Assembly: GCF_018499575.1 (NCBI RefSeq)
Contig: NZ_JAHDAP010000001.1
Span: 186,001 to 250,000, forward strand
DNA: 64,000 nucleotides
Source: Streptococcus infantis
Lineage (GTDB): Bacteria > Bacillota > Bacilli > Lactobacillales > Streptococcaceae
Direction: 5' to 3'
Shown: piece by piece, positions 22,124 through 31,450 of the stretch
Layout of the letters: each line of letters starts with the position of its first letter
How positions within the stretch are numbered: position 1 is the stretch's first letter
The notes under the pieces: model-generated
Database searches by the model: none
What the model was told of the DNA's origin: nothing
Seen by the model: only the letters and a program-made list of their open reading frames with translations
Made by a program: the position numbers and the translations under genes

Positions 22124-22801
22124 ATGATTTCAAAGAGATTAGAAACGGTAGCTTCCTTTGTACCACAAGGAGCCGTTTTACTTGATGTGGGGAGTGACCA
22201 TGCTTATCTACCGATTGAATTAGTTGAAAAAGGTCACATAGAGCGTGCCATTGCAGGTGAAGTTGTAGTAGGTCCCTACCAATCTGCGGTAAAAAACGTT
22301 GAAGCTCACGGTTTGTCTGAGAAAATCCAGGTTCGCTTAGCTAATGGTTTGGCAGCTTTCGAAGAAAGTGATCAGGTCTCTGTTATCACTATTGCAGGAA
22401 TGGGGGGGCGTTTAATTGCTACGATTTTAGAAGAGGGATTGGATAAACTAGCCAACGTTGAGCGTTTGATTCTCCAACCCAATAATCGTGAGGACGATTT
22501 GCGTAGTTGGCTACAAGACCACGGTTTTCAAATTATCGCTGAAAGTATCCTAGAAGAAGCTGGCAAATTTTATGAGATTCTAGTCGTGGAAGCTGGAGAA
22601 ATGAAATTGTCAGAAAGAGATACCCGTTTTGGGCCTTTCTTAGCAAGAGAAAACAGTCCAGTATTTGTTCAGAAATGGCAAAAAGAAGCCAGCAAGCTTG
22701 AGTTTGCCCTAGGCCAAATCCCAGAAAAAAATCAGAAGGAACGTCAAGTTCTAGTAGATAAAATTCAAGCTATCAAGGAGGTGCTCCATGCAAGCAAGTG
22801 A
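22124..22801 (+). CDS. trmK: tRNA (adenine(22)-N1)-methyltransferase
   Basis: SAM-dependent Rossmann methyltransferase that methylates A22 in the tRNA D-loop. The 225 residues show [15 protein letters not shown] (SAM motif I), [15 protein letters not shown] and [11 protein letters not shown], followed by the C-terminal helical extension typical of TrmK. The ribosome site GAGAGAAG is modest. The last 14 bases overlap the Nif3-like gene, so translation is probably coupled; this pair is conserved in firmicutes. Confidence 0.93.
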   Translation: MISKRLETVASFVPQGAVLLDVGSDHAYLPIELVEKGHIERAIAGEVVVGPYQSAVKNVEAHGLSEKIQVRLANGLAAFEESDQVSVITIAGMGGRLIATILEEGLDKLANVERLILQPNNREDDLRSWLQDHGFQIIAESILEEAGKFYEILVVEAGEMKLSERDTRFGPFLARENSPVFVQKWQKEASKLEFALGQIPEKNQKERQVLVDKIQAIKEVLHASK

Positions 22802-23585
22802 AGTGATTAAACGTTATGAAATCTTTTGTCCCCAAGAATTTTCTATGGAGGGTGATAGTCGTGGTCTGCAGATTGGAACTTTGGACAAGGACATCCAAAA
22901 AGTTATGGTTGCCCTTGATATTCGTGAAGAGACTGTAGCTGAGGCTATTGAAAATGATGTTGATTTGATTATCGTCAAGCACGCGCCAATTTTCCGTCCC
23001 ATCAAGGACTTGGTAGCCGATCGACCTCAAAATCAGATTTATATTGATTTGATTAAGCATGATATTGCAGTTTACGTCAGCCATACCAATATTGATATCG
23101 TTGAAAACGGCCTTAATGACTGGTTCTGCCAGATGCTAGGCATTGAGAATACAACTTATTTGCAGGAAACAGGTCCTGAACGAGGGATTGGACGTATTGG
23201 TAATATCCAATCTCAAACCTTTGAAGAATTTGCTAAGGTTGTCAAAGAAGTCTTTGCTCTCGATAGTTTACGAATGGTCTATTATCAAGATAGCGATTTA
23301 AGAAAGCAAATTTCAAGGGTTGCTATTTGTGGTGGTAGTGGGCAATCTTTCTATCCTGATGCCTTAGCTAAAGGTGCTGATGTCTATATTACTGGTGATA
23401 TCTACTACCACACAGCTCAGGACATGCTATCAGACGGCTTGTTGGCTCTGGATCCTGGGCATTATATTGAGGTGCTCTTTATTGAAAAAATTGCAACGCT
23501 TCTGAACGAATGGAAGAAAGAGAATGCTTGGTCGCTAGAGGTTATCGCAAGTCAAGCATCCACAAATCCATTTCATCATATCTAG
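22788..23585 (+). CDS. Nif3-like dinuclear metal-centre protein
   Basis: A 265-residue Nif3/YqfO family protein, thought to be a GTP cyclohydrolase I type 2-like metal-binding hexamer; the biochemical role is unsettled. Metal-ligand motifs visible are [25 protein letters not shown] and the C-terminal [20 protein letters not shown] lies inside the end of trmK and gives the start at 22788. It is the short form without the inserted PII-like domain. Confidence 0.9.
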   Translation: MQASEVIKRYEIFCPQEFSMEGDSRGLQIGTLDKDIQKVMVALDIREETVAEAIENDVDLIIVKHAPIFRPIKDLVADRPQNQIYIDLIKHDIAVYVSHTNIDIVENGLNDWFCQMLGIENTTYLQETGPERGIGRIGNIQSQTFEEFAKVVKEVFALDSLRMVYYQDSDLRKQISRVAICGGSGQSFYPDALAKGADVYITGDIYYHTAQDMLSDGLLALDPGHYIEVLFIEKIATLLNEWKKENAWSLEVIASQASTNPFHHI

Positions 23586-23601
23586 ATAGAAGGTAAAGAA
23601 A

Positions 23602-24702
23602 ATGAAAAAGGTTGCCATTGTAGGGGCAGGAATTGTAGGGGCGACAGCTGCCTACTATCTCTCCAAAGAATCTGATATGGAAGTAACTGTCTTTGACCAT
23701 GGACATGGCCAGGCGACCAAGGCAGCAGCAGGAATTATCAGTCCCTGGTTTTCTAAACGTCGTAATAAAGCCTGGTACAAGATGGCGCGCTTGGGAGCAG
23801 ATTTCTATGTGGATTTATTAGCTGACTTAGAGAGAATCGGTCAAAAAGTTGATTTTTATCAGCAATCCGGGGTCTTTCTCCTTAAAAAAGACGACTCCAA
23901 ACTAGAGGAACTCTATCAACTGGCTCTGCAACGTAGAGATGAATCTCCCTTAATTGGAGAATTAGCCATCTTAGACCAAGCGACTGCAAGTAACTTATTT
24001 CCAGGTATAGAGGGATTTGAGAGATTGCTCTATGCTTCTGGAGGAGCCCGAGTGGATGGGCAACTGTTAGTCAGTCGCTTACTTGAAGCCAGTCAGGTTA
24101 AGGTTATAAAGAAAAAGGTTAGTTTAAGACCTCTAGTATCGGGTTATCAGATAGACAATCAAATTTTTGACAAAGTTATCTTGTCAACTGGTGCTTGGCT
24201 CGGTCATTTATTAGAGCCCTTAGGTTATGAAGTTGATGTTCGCCCACAAAAAGGACAACTCCGGGATTATCAGGTTGATTTAGACATGGCATCTTATCCC
24301 GTCGTTATGCCTGAGGGAGAATGGGATTTGATTCCTTTTGCTGGTGGGAAATTGTCCTTAGGTGCTACACATGAAAATGACATGGGATTTGACCTAGAAG
24401 TTGATGAAAGGTTGCTCCATCAAATGGCTGAAGAAGCAAGTCCATTTTATCCAAGTTTAAAAGATGCAATGATTAGTGGTGAACGCGTGGGAATTCGTGC
24501 CTACACTAGTGACTTCTCTCCATTTTTTGGACAGGTACCAGGATTGGCAGGTGTTTATGCAGCCAGTGGTCTAGGTTCATCAGGACTCACAACTGGTCCT
24601 ATTATCGGTTATCATCTGGCCCAAATGCTTCAAGGGAAAAGTGGAGTCTTGGATCCAGCGGATTATCCGACTAAAAGATATATTAAACAAAAGCAAAGGT
24701 AA
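23602..24702 (+). CDS. FAD-dependent amine/amino-acid oxidoreductase (DAO family)
   Basis: A 366-residue DadA/glycine-oxidase-like flavoprotein. An N-terminal dinucleotide fold VAIVGAGIVGATAAYYL binds FAD; GQATKAAAGIISPW, RPQKGQLRDY and the C-terminal GIRAYTSDFSPFFG and ASGLGSSGLTTGP complete the DAO fold. The substrate is not certain; D-amino acids, glycine or a thiazole-type amine are possible. It lies 16 bases after the Nif3-like gene and is probably in the same transcript. Confidence 0.88.
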   Translation: MKKVAIVGAGIVGATAAYYLSKESDMEVTVFDHGHGQATKAAAGIISPWFSKRRNKAWYKMARLGADFYVDLLADLERIGQKVDFYQQSGVFLLKKDDSKLEELYQLALQRRDESPLIGELAILDQATASNLFPGIEGFERLLYASGGARVDGQLLVSRLLEASQVKVIKKKVSLRPLVSGYQIDNQIFDKVILSTGAWLGHLLEPLGYEVDVRPQKGQLRDYQVDLDMASYPVVMPEGEWDLIPFAGGKLSLGATHENDMGFDLEVDERLLHQMAEEASPFYPSLKDAMISGERVGIRAYTSDFSPFFGQVPGLAGVYAASGLGSSGLTTGPIIGYHLAQMLQGKSGVLDPADYPTKRYIKQKQR

Positions 24703-24802
24703 ATCTTTTACTTAGTTTTTACGATAGGGTTAGGATAGCAAATGACTTTCCCTATCAAAAATGGTAAAATGAAAAAAATAATTCAAGAATAGAGGAAATA
24801 AG

Positions 24803-25822
24803 ATGCAAGAAAAGATTTTGGTAACAGGTGGAGCAGGTTTTATCGGAACTCACACTGTCATTGAACTGGTCCAAGCTGGACATCAGGTTGTTGTGGTAGA
24901 TAATTTGGTTAACAGTAGCCGTAAAAGCCTAGAAGTAGTGGAAAGAATCACAGGAGTAGAAATTCCTTTCTACGAAGCTGATATCCGAGATACGGATACA
25001 CTTCGCGATATTTTCAAACATGAAGAACCAACAGGTGTGATCCATTTTGCTGGTTTGAAGGCAGTTGGTGAGTCCACTCGTATCCCTCTTGCCTACTATG
25101 ATAACAATATTGCCGGTACAGTTAGCCTTTTAAAAGCAATGGAAGAAAATAACTGCAAAAATATTATTTTCAGTTCATCAGCAACAGTTTATGGAGATCC
25201 ACATACTGTTCCAATCCTAGAAGATTTCCCACTTTCAGCTACCAACCCTTATGGCCGTACCAAGCTTATGCTGGAAGAAATCTTGACAGATATCTATAAA
25301 GCAGATTCAGAGTGGAACGTTGTTTTGCTTCGTTACTTCAACCCAATTGGAGCGCATGAGAGTGGAGACCTAGGAGAAAATCCAAACGGCATTCCAAACA
25401 ACCTTCTACCGTATGTAACACAAGTCGCAGTTGGTAAGTTAGAACAAGTCCAAGTTTTCGGTGATGACTACGATACAGAAGATGGAACAGGTGTTCGTGA
25501 CTATATCCACGTTGTTGACTTAGCCAAAGGACACGTTGCAGCCCTTAAGAAGCTTCAAAAAGGCTCAGGGCTAAATGTTTATAACCTTGGTACCGGAAAA
25601 GGCTACTCTGTTCTTGAAATTATCCAAAATATGGAGAAAGCTGTTGGACGCCCAATTCCTTACCGTATCGTTGAACGTCGCCCAGGTGATATTGCAGCCT
25701 GCTACTCAGACCCAGCAAAAGCTAAGGAAGAACTAGGTTGGGAAGCTGGACTTGGTATTACAGAAATGTGTGAAGATGCATGGCGTTGGCAAAGCAAGCA
25801 TCCAAATGGATTTGAAGACTAA
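24803..25822 (+). CDS. galE: UDP-glucose 4-epimerase
   Basis: Short-chain dehydrogenase-fold enzyme that interconverts UDP-glucose and UDP-galactose (and possibly the GlcNAc/GalNAc forms) for Leloir metabolism and surface polysaccharides. The 339 residues begin with NAD-binding VTGGAGFIGTHT; the catalytic Ser region is FSSSATVYG with NPYGRTK as the YxxxK pair; RYFNPIGAHESG and VRDYIHVVDLA are family blocks. It stands alone between a weak promoter and a strong terminator, away from galK/galT. Confidence 0.95.
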   Translation: MQEKILVTGGAGFIGTHTVIELVQAGHQVVVVDNLVNSSRKSLEVVERITGVEIPFYEADIRDTDTLRDIFKHEEPTGVIHFAGLKAVGESTRIPLAYYDNNIAGTVSLLKAMEENNCKNIIFSSSATVYGDPHTVPILEDFPLSATNPYGRTKLMLEEILTDIYKADSEWNVVLLRYFNPIGAHESGDLGENPNGIPNNLLPYVTQVAVGKLEQVQVFGDDYDTEDGTGVRDYIHVVDLAKGHVAALKKLQKGSGLNVYNLGTGKGYSVLEIIQNMEKAVGRPIPYRIVERRPGDIAACYSDPAKAKEELGWEAGLGITEMCEDAWRWQSKHPNGFED

Positions 25823-25836
25823 TCGTTTGATTAAAC

Positions 25837-25866
25837 AAAAAAAGAGGAAGTAATTCCTCTTTTTTT
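25837..25866 (+). terminator. Terminator of galE
   Basis: AAAGAGGAA pairs with TTCCTCTTT, preceded by A-rich and followed by T-rich tracts, so it could act both ways. The remaining 200 bases to 26073 are AT-rich, with a TATAAT at 26006 and a TTTTCTAGAAAA palindrome; I see no gene there. Confidence 0.88.
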
Positions 25867-26073
25867 ATAACTTTATATGTGGTTGAAATAAAAAAATTGA
25901 TTAGTGCTTAAGTGATAGAAAAATGTCTTAAAAGAACGGTTTATTTATTATTGAAATGCTGGAACAAATAAAAGTGAAATTGTATAAAAATAGCTAGCAA
26001 AAGACTATAATTTTCTAGAAAAATATGCTAAACTAGAGAGAGTAGAAAATAGAAATCTATGTTCCACTAAATG

Positions 26074-26277
26074 TTAAGATTCATCTATAATCAGAGCACG
26101 AGTAGGGCAATTTTTAACGGCTTCTAAAATGTCGTCCTTGCAAGTAATTTCTCGCTCTAATTGCTCTGATTCATCGTAAAAACGGACAATACCATTATCA
26201 TGGTAATCAAATAATTCTGAATAAGTTTGGCAGAGCCCACAAGCGATGCAGCGTTCAGGTATAAGTCTAATCTTCAT
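26074..26277 (-). CDS. Ferredoxin [4Fe-4S]
   Basis: A 67-residue small electron carrier. Cys10, Cys13 and Cys16 in RCIACGLC plus Cys57 in NCPTRAL form one cubane cluster site. It resembles the single-cluster Bacillus-type ferredoxin, shortened. I start at ATG 26277: upstream codons in the frame are T-rich and lie across a promoter (TTGAGT-17-TACAAT) whose -10 ends six bases before the ATG, so the mRNA is predicted leaderless. It diverges from the LysM-like gene. Redox partner unknown. Confidence 0.9.
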   Translation of the reverse strand: MKIRLIPERCIACGLCQTYSELFDYHDNGIVRFYDESEQLEREITCKDDILEAVKNCPTRALIIDES

Positions 26278-26283
26278 ATTTAT

Positions 26284-26312
26284 ATTGTAATAAGAAACAA
26301 AAAAAAACTCAA
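26284..26312 (-). promoter_or_regulatory. Promoter of ferredoxin gene, leaderless
   Basis: On the minus strand TTGAGT, 17 bases (T-rich), TACAAT, six bases, ATG. It overlaps the ribosome site of the opposite gene. Confidence 0.75.
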
Positions 26313-26322
26313 GGAGTAAGGT

Positions 26323-26814
26323 ATGGAAAAGGAACCGTGGCAAGAAGATATTTATGAAAACCAAGAAGAGGAATCAAGATCAGAGCGTCGTCAACGAAAC
26401 AAAAAAGGATCAGGTGTCGTTGCGAATCGTATTTTAACTGTTTTAGCTATTCTTTTCTTTGTCATTGTTGTTGGTATGGTAGTTGTCTTAGTCTACTTAT
26501 CATCAGGTGGAAGCGACCGCACTTCAGCTCTGAAAGATTTTTATGATTCTTCAGCTCCAAAAGTAGAAGAAGTTACAACAGTGGCTACTACTACTCAGTC
26601 AACAGAGACAACTGAAGCAGAAACAAACCAACAAGAGCATACAGAGGCACATACTGACTCTGAAGGAACAATCACAGTTTTACCAGGAGAGGGTGAAGCA
26701 GCGATTGCAGCTCGTGCTGGAATCTCTATTGCTCAACTGGAAGCCTTGAATCCTGGTCATATGTCTTCAGGAACTTGGTTTGCAAATCCTGGTGATGTCC
26801 TTAAGACAAGATAG
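26323..26814 (+). CDS. SAG1386/EF1546-type surface protein, LysM-like
   Basis: A 163-residue membrane-anchored protein. An acidic/basic cytoplasmic N-terminus (residues 1-35) precedes one transmembrane helix ([23 protein letters not shown]), a Thr/Glu-rich extracellular stalk, and a C-terminal LysM-like module (about 118-163: [35 protein letters not shown]). The family is known in streptococci and enterococci without a firm function; peptidoglycan binding is inferred. AAGGAG gives the start. It abuts cmk by eight bases, as in related genomes. Confidence 0.85.
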   Translation: MEKEPWQEDIYENQEEESRSERRQRNKKGSGVVANRILTVLAILFFVIVVGMVVVLVYLSSGGSDRTSALKDFYDSSAPKVEEVTTVATTTQSTETTEAETNQQEHTEAHTDSEGTITVLPGEGEAAIAARAGISIAQLEALNPGHMSSGTWFANPGDVLKTR

Positions 26815-26822
26815 GAGTGACA

Positions 26823-27494
26823 ATGAAAACAATTCAGATTGCTATTGATGGACCAGCTTCAAGTGGTAAAAGTACAGTAGCGAAGATCATTGCTAAGGAC
26901 TTTGGCTATACTTATCTGGATACGGGCGCTATGTATCGCGCTGCGACTTATATGGCCTTGAAAAACCAAATAAGTCCAGAAGAACCTTCTCAACTCCTTG
27001 AATTATTGGAGCAATATCCAATTAGCTTTGGACGTGCTGAAAATGGAGAGCAGCTTGTTTTCGTTGGAGATGTTGAGGTGACAAATCCAATCCGAGAAAA
27101 TGAAGTAACAAACGCTGTTTCTGCCTTTGCCGCTATTCCAGCTGTTCGAGAGAAACTGGTTGCCCTCCAGCAAGAGATTGCTAAACAAGGTGGTATTGTT
27201 ATGGATGGGCGCGATATTGGTACTGTGGTCTTGCCTCAGGCTGAATTGAAGATTTTTCTAGTAGCATCTGTAGATGAGCGTGCAGAGCGTCGTTACAAGG
27301 AAAATCTTTCAAAGGGAATTGAAACCGATTTGGAAACTTTGAAAGAAGAGATTGCTGCGCGTGATTATAAAGATAGTCATCGTGAAACTTCGCCCCTTAA
27401 ACAAGCTGAAGATGCAATCTATTTGGATACAACAGGTCTTTCTATTCTAGAAGTTGTTGAAAAAATCAAATCAGAAGCTCAAAAACGTTTATAA
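26823..27494 (+). CDS. cmk: Cytidylate kinase
   Basis: Phosphorylates CMP and dCMP to the diphosphates. The 223 residues carry the P-loop [11 protein letters not shown], the CMP-binding LDTGAMYRA and [12 protein letters not shown], and the lid RRYKENL. I use ATG 26823 rather than GTG 26817, because AGGAG ends just before it. Probably co-transcribed with the upstream LysM-like gene; terminator follows. Confidence 0.95.
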   Translation: MKTIQIAIDGPASSGKSTVAKIIAKDFGYTYLDTGAMYRAATYMALKNQISPEEPSQLLELLEQYPISFGRAENGEQLVFVGDVEVTNPIRENEVTNAVSAFAAIPAVREKLVALQQEIAKQGGIVMDGRDIGTVVLPQAELKIFLVASVDERAERRYKENLSKGIETDLETLKEEIAARDYKDSHRETSPLKQAEDAIYLDTTGLSILEVVEKIKSEAQKRL

Positions 27495-27503
27495 GAAACT
27501 TTA

Positions 27504-27537
27504 AAACGATTAACCAATTTTTGGTTAATCGTTTTTT
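27504..27537 (+). terminator. Terminator of cmk
   Basis: AAACGATTAACCAA pairs with TTGGTTAATCGTTT around a four-base loop, then T-run. Confidence 0.92.
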
Positions 27538-27631
27538 ATCATGATTTGTCAAATAGTCTGTTTTAAGGTATAATAGTTGCTGTTAAAGAAAATTTGACAT
27601 TCAAATAATTATAAATGTTTAAGGAGATAAA

Positions 27632-27970
27632 ATGAGTCAACTACCAAATTGCCCAAAATGTAATTCAGAATATGTATATGAAGATGGCACACTTCTCGTT
27701 TGTCCAGAATGTGCTTATGAGTGGAATCCTGCTGAACAAGTTGAAGCAGAAGAAGGTATTGTTGCTATCGATGCAAATGGAAACAAACTAGCCGATGGAG
27801 ATACAGTTACCTTGATTAAGGACCTTAAGGTCAAAGGGGCTCCTAAAGACCTCAAACAAGGAACTCGTGTGAAAAATATCCGTATTGTTGAAGGTGACCA
27901 TAACATCGATTGTAAAATTGATGGTTTTGGTGCTATGAAGCTAAAATCAGAATTTGTGAAGAAGATTTAA
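27632..27970 (+). CDS. phnA: PhnA-type zinc-ribbon protein
   Basis: A 112-residue protein of the PhnA (YjdM) family. The N-terminal zinc ribbon has [11 protein letters not shown] and [10 protein letters not shown] (two CxxC pairs); the C-terminal half ([31 protein letters not shown]) is an SH3-like domain. Despite the name, a phosphonate role is not supported for such stand-alone copies. It has AAGGAG and shares one base with the next gene (taATG), so coupled translation is likely. Confidence 0.9.
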   Translation: MSQLPNCPKCNSEYVYEDGTLLVCPECAYEWNPAEQVEAEEGIVAIDANGNKLADGDTVTLIKDLKVKGAPKDLKQGTRVKNIRIVEGDHNIDCKIDGFGAMKLKSEFVKKI

Positions 27971-28605
27971 TGATGTTAAAAAATAAAAAAATTATATTTT
28001 ATAGCCGTGTTCTTCTATTTATAGCTGCCTTTCTTGGTGTTTATTTGGAGATTACCAAGCATGGCGGTTTTGGGATGTTGCTCTACTATACAGTCCTTTC
28101 TAACCTTTTGGTGACACTTTTTACAGGCTATCTGTTGTTAAAGATGCGTAGTGACGATGATAGTTGGCAAAGTCCAGTTATTTTGAGACTCAAAGGTGGT
28201 GTCACCATGAGTATCATGATTACCTGTGTTATTTACCATTTTATGTTGGCACCAATCGCGACAGATTTTTACCGTCTGGAAAATTTCCTTTGTCATTATA
28301 TCGTGCCCCTCTGGTTTCTAGCTGATACACTTTTCTTTGACAAAAGTCGTCAATATAAGTGGTTTGATCCTATTGTATGGACAGTCTTACCTCTGCTATA
28401 TATGGGATTTGCTATCTTGAACGGTTTAGTTCTCAAAATGAATATCCCAAATTCTAAGGATAATCCTTTCCCTTATTTCTTTTTAAATGCCAATAAACAT
28501 GGTTGGGGCTTTGTCTTTAGATGGGCAGCTATCATTTTTGTTGCCTACATGGTTTCAGGATATCTGTTTTATCTTGTGAAAAGCATTAAAAAATCAAAGA
28601 AATAA
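27970..28605 (+). CDS. Pr6Pr-family membrane protein
   Basis: A 211-residue integral membrane protein of the FAR-17a/AIG1-like Pr6Pr family with about six hydrophobic segments and the conserved motifs YHFMLAP and FLCHYIVPLWFLADTLFFD. Function is unknown. The start overlaps the phnA stop by one base. The start could be either of two adjacent ATG codons. A hairpin ends the unit. Confidence 0.82.
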   Translation: MMLKNKKIIFYSRVLLFIAAFLGVYLEITKHGGFGMLLYYTVLSNLLVTLFTGYLLLKMRSDDDSWQSPVILRLKGGVTMSIMITCVIYHFMLAPIATDFYRLENFLCHYIVPLWFLADTLFFDKSRQYKWFDPIVWTVLPLLYMGFAILNGLVLKMNIPNSKDNPFPYFFLNANKHGWGFVFRWAAIIFVAYMVSGYLFYLVKSIKKSKK

Positions 28606-28633
28606 AATAGTACCCTATAGGGGTACTATTTTT
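28604..28633 (+). terminator. Terminator after phnA unit
   Basis: AAATAGTACCC pairs with GGGTACTATTT, then T-rich tail. Confidence 0.88.
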
Positions 28634-28742
28634 GTTTGTGACAATTGTACCCGGACAAATGAACTTTTTTTATCTTGTTATGCAGTCATTTCTATCTTAC
28701 AATAAAACTGTAGCTACCAATAAAATTATTGAGGAAGAAGAA

Positions 28743-29618
28743 ATGACTGAAAATCGTTATGAATTAAATAAGAATTTGGCACAGATGCTCAAGGGCGGCG
28801 TTATCATGGATGTTCAAAACCCTGAGCAAGCAAGAATTGCAGAGGCCGCAGGTGCAGCAGCGGTAATGGCTTTGGAGCGAATCCCGGCTGATATTCGTGT
28901 AGCGGGTGGTGTATCTCGCATGAGTGATCCAAAGATGATTAAGGAAATCCAAGAAGCTGTTAGCATTCCGGTTATGGCGAAGGTTCGAATTGGTCATTTT
29001 GTTGAAGCTCAAATTTTAGAAGCAATCGAGATTGACTATATCGATGAAAGTGAAGTGTTGTCACCAGCTGACGACCGTTTCCATGTAGACAAGAAAGAAT
29101 TTCAAGTTCCTTTTGTTTGTGGCGCTAAAGACCTAGGAGAAGCCTTGCGTCGTATCGCTGAAGGAGCTTCTATGATTCGTACAAAAGGGGAACCAGGAAC
29201 AGGAGACATCGTTCAGGCTGTTCGTCATATGCGCATGATGAATCAAGAGATTCGCCGCATTCAAAATCTCCGTGAGGACGAGTTATATGTTGCTGCAAAA
29301 GAACTCCAAGTTCCGGTAGAATTAGTTCAATACGTTCACGAACATGGGAAATTGCCAGTTGTTAACTTTGCAGCTGGAGGTGTTGCAACACCAGCGGATG
29401 CTGCTCTTATGATGCAGCTTGGTGCACAAGGCGTCTTTGTTGGCTCAGGGATTTTCAAATCAGGTGATCCTGTTAAACGTGCCGCAGCAATTGTTAAGGC
29501 AGTTACAAACTATCAGAATCCTCAAATTCTGGCTCAAATCTCGGAAGACTTGGGAGAGGCTATGGTTGGTATCAATGAGAATGAAATCCAAATTCTCATG
29601 GCTGAGCGAGGAAAATAG
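28743..29618 (+). CDS. pdxS: Pyridoxal 5'-phosphate synthase subunit PdxS
   Basis: Synthase subunit that builds PLP from ribose 5-phosphate, glyceraldehyde 3-phosphate and ammonia from PdxT. The 291 residues start [19 protein letters not shown], with the catalytic Lys regions MAKVRIGH and [10 protein letters not shown] and the glycine-rich phosphate loop. I choose ATG 28743 (GAGGAAG upstream); the frame is open back to 28632 but starts inside the previous terminator. An ACAATTGT palindrome (28641-28648) near GGACAAATG might be a PdxR-type site, although no pdxR gene is next to it. Confidence 0.95.
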   Translation: MTENRYELNKNLAQMLKGGVIMDVQNPEQARIAEAAGAAAVMALERIPADIRVAGGVSRMSDPKMIKEIQEAVSIPVMAKVRIGHFVEAQILEAIEIDYIDESEVLSPADDRFHVDKKEFQVPFVCGAKDLGEALRRIAEGASMIRTKGEPGTGDIVQAVRHMRMMNQEIRRIQNLREDELYVAAKELQVPVELVQYVHEHGKLPVVNFAAGGVATPADAALMMQLGAQGVFVGSGIFKSGDPVKRAAAIVKAVTNYQNPQILAQISEDLGEAMVGINENEIQILMAERGK

Positions 29619-30191
29619 ATGAAAATTGGAATATTGGCCTTGCAAGGTGCCTTTGTAGAACACGAGAAAATGCTTGCTCAACTAGGAGTTGAAAGTATTG
29701 AACTGCGAAATCTAGAAGATTTTCGGAAATATCAGAGCTCCTTATCCGGTTTGATTTTACCTGGAGGCGAGTCAACAACCATGGGAAAACTCTTGCGAGA
29801 TCAGCAAATGTTGATTCCTATAAGAGAGGCTGTTCTCAATGGTTTACCAGTTTTTGGAACCTGTGCAGGCTTGATTTTGCTAGCAAAACAAATCACTTCT
29901 CAAGAGGAAAGCCATCTAGCGACCATGGACATAGTAGTAGAGCGCAATGCCTATGGACGTCAGCTAGGAAGCTTTTATACAGAAGCTGACTGCAAGGGCG
30001 TTGGTAAAATACCCATGACATTTATCCGTGGCCCAATTATCAGTAGTGTTGGTGAGGATGTTGATGTTTTAGCAATTGTGAACGATCAAATCGTTGCGGC
30101 ACAAGAAAAAAATATGCTGGTAACCTCCTTTCATCCTGAATTGACAAATGATCTTCGCCTACATCAGTACTTTATGAATATGTGTAAATAA
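29619..30191 (+). CDS. pdxT: Pyridoxal 5'-phosphate synthase glutaminase PdxT
   Basis: Class I glutaminase that feeds ammonia to PdxS. The 190 residues begin [25 protein letters not shown], the nucleophile Cys82 in [10 protein letters not shown] and the His/Glu pair in SFHPELTND form the triad. The ATG directly follows the pdxS stop (TAGATG), so the two are translationally coupled. Confidence 0.95.
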   Translation: MKIGILALQGAFVEHEKMLAQLGVESIELRNLEDFRKYQSSLSGLILPGGESTTMGKLLRDQQMLIPIREAVLNGLPVFGTCAGLILLAKQITSQEESHLATMDIVVERNAYGRQLGSFYTEADCKGVGKIPMTFIRGPIISSVGEDVDVLAIVNDQIVAAQEKNMLVTSFHPELTNDLRLHQYFMNMCK

Positions 30192-30192
30192 A

Positions 30193-30226
30193 AAAAAGAG
30201 GTTGGGATTTCTCCCAACTTCTTTTC
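30193..30226. terminator. Bidirectional terminator pdxT / hlyIII
   Basis: AAGAGGTTGGGA pairs with TCCCAACTTCTT; A7 on the left and T-rich on the right allow it to end both converging units. Confidence 0.88.
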
Positions 30227-30874
30227 TTACATATAATAAACAATTGCAATGTATTGTAGAGCTGAAGCTGCTAAAATGAACAGATGCCAAATCATGTGGA
30301 AGTATGGTTTTTTCTTGGCATAAAAACCAGCTCCAACAGTGTAACAGAGTCCACCAGACACCATGAGGCTCCAGAAGATAGGAGTTGTCTGACTGATGAT
30401 TGCTGGTAAGATAGCCAAGACTAGCCATCCCATGATGAGATAGAGAATGAGACTAAATTTTTCATTGACTTTCTTGGCAAAAATTTTATAGAGGATGCCA
30501 AAGATGGTTGTTCCCCACTGAATGGCGATAATGAGATATCCAAACCAGTTATTCATCAGAGTCAAAACGACAGGAGTGTAAGAACCCGCAATCGCAACAT
30601 AAATCATGGAATGGTCTATGATTCGCAAAACATACTTATGAGTCGAACCATAAGCCATCGAATGATAAATAGTTGATGATAAGAACATGAGAAAGAGGCT
30701 AATAACGAAAATCGAAACACCAATGGATGATAAGAATCCGTGAGCTTCATAACTGTAAGTTGATGAAATGGGAAGTAAGATGAGCATGATCAATGCACCG
30801 ACAGCATGGGTGACACTGTTGGCAATTTCTTCTCCAAAACTAAGGCGTTTACTAAGTTTGAGACTAGTATTCAT
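30227..30874 (-). CDS. Hemolysin III / PAQR-family membrane protein
   Basis: A 215-residue seven-helix membrane protein of the HlyIII (YqfA/PAQR) family. Conserved motifs are SFGEEIANSVTHAVGA, LSSTIYHSM (S-x3-H), IIDHSMIYVAIAGSYTP and the C-terminal FHMIWHLFILAASALQY with metal-ligand His residues. Hemolysis is named after a Bacillus homologue and is not implied; a Zn-dependent hydrolase or membrane-homeostasis role is proposed for the family. GAGGAGG fixes ATG 30874, which overlaps the end of the DUF1836 gene by 11 bases. Confidence 0.9.
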   Translation of the reverse strand: MNTSLKLSKRLSFGEEIANSVTHAVGALIMLILLPISSTYSYEAHGFLSSIGVSIFVISLFLMFLSSTIYHSMAYGSTHKYVLRIIDHSMIYVAIAGSYTPVVLTLMNNWFGYLIIAIQWGTTIFGILYKIFAKKVNEKFSLILYLIMGWLVLAILPAIISQTTPIFWSLMVSGGLCYTVGAGFYAKKKPYFHMIWHLFILAASALQYIAIVYYM

Positions 30875-31319
30875 TTGGTTCCTCCTCTTCGTTTTCTGTA
30901 TAGACAAGTGCTAGTGTTTGATGATAGAGTTTGACGGTTTGACAACTTGCTTGGATAATAGGATTGGCTGGGTCAATGTCTTCGTTCATATAATCCACAA
31001 AAGCATTGTAGAGTTCTTCTGAATTAGCATCTGTGTGTAGGGTATTTAGGGTTTGAGCAATTTCTTGGATCGAAAAAACGGACTTAAGAGTCGTAATAGC
31101 AATCAAACGGGCAATTTGTTTCCGTTGGTATTTTTTCTTCTCAGGTTTTGTCAGATAGCCATGTTTGACATAGTTATTGACCATAGAAGCTGTTAAACCT
31201 TTCTCCTTATCGGGAGAAGCTGGAGGACAGATTTGATTGACATAGAGCAGAACCTGGTCCAGATAGAGATTGATACTTGGAATTTCTTCCCATTTTGGAT
31301 AGGAAAAAGTAGTATTCAT
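30864..31319 (-). CDS. DUF1836 family protein, putative HTH regulator
   Basis: A 151-residue DUF1836 protein. Residues about 38-80 (KGLTASMVNNYVKHGYL, KPEKKKYQRKQIARLI) look like a MerR-like winged-helix segment, so DNA binding is inferred; function is unpublished to my knowledge. ATG 31319 sits six bases after AAGGAG. It is first in a two-gene unit with the HlyIII gene (overlapping), under a consensus promoter with a perfect palindrome at its start site. Confidence 0.82.
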   Translation of the reverse strand: MNTTFSYPKWEEIPSINLYLDQVLLYVNQICPPASPDKEKGLTASMVNNYVKHGYLTKPEKKKYQRKQIARLIAITTLKSVFSIQEIAQTLNTLHTDANSEELYNAFVDYMNEDIDPANPIIQASCQTVKLYHQTLALVYTENEEEEPNEY

Positions 31320-31334
31320 TTCCAACTCCTTTTT

Positions 31335-31382
31335 ATCTAGTTTTCATAACTAGATTATAAAATAATAGAAATTATAAGTCAA
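31335..31382 (-). promoter_or_regulatory. Promoter with palindrome for DUF1836-hlyIII
   Basis: Minus strand TTGACT (31377-31382), 17 bases, TATAAT (31354-31359). The inverted repeat AACTAGAT / ATCTAGTT (8-5-8, 31335-31355) lies at -10 to about +12, the usual place of a repressor operator; an RNA hairpin at the 5' end is the alternative. Confidence 0.75.
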
Positions 31383-31450
31383 GTTTCAAGTGCTTGTAGA
31401 AAGAAATAAATTATGCTATGATGAGAGAAAATAGTATGAAACGAGGATAG

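Noticed and set aside
25867-26073. Possible gene remnant or small RNA between galE and ferredoxin
   Set aside because: Only an isolated TATAAT and a short palindrome are present; no terminator, frame or conserved structure.
28632-28742. Longer PdxS N-terminus
   Set aside because: The extension overlaps the upstream terminator and is absent from the conserved PdxS start MTENRYELN.
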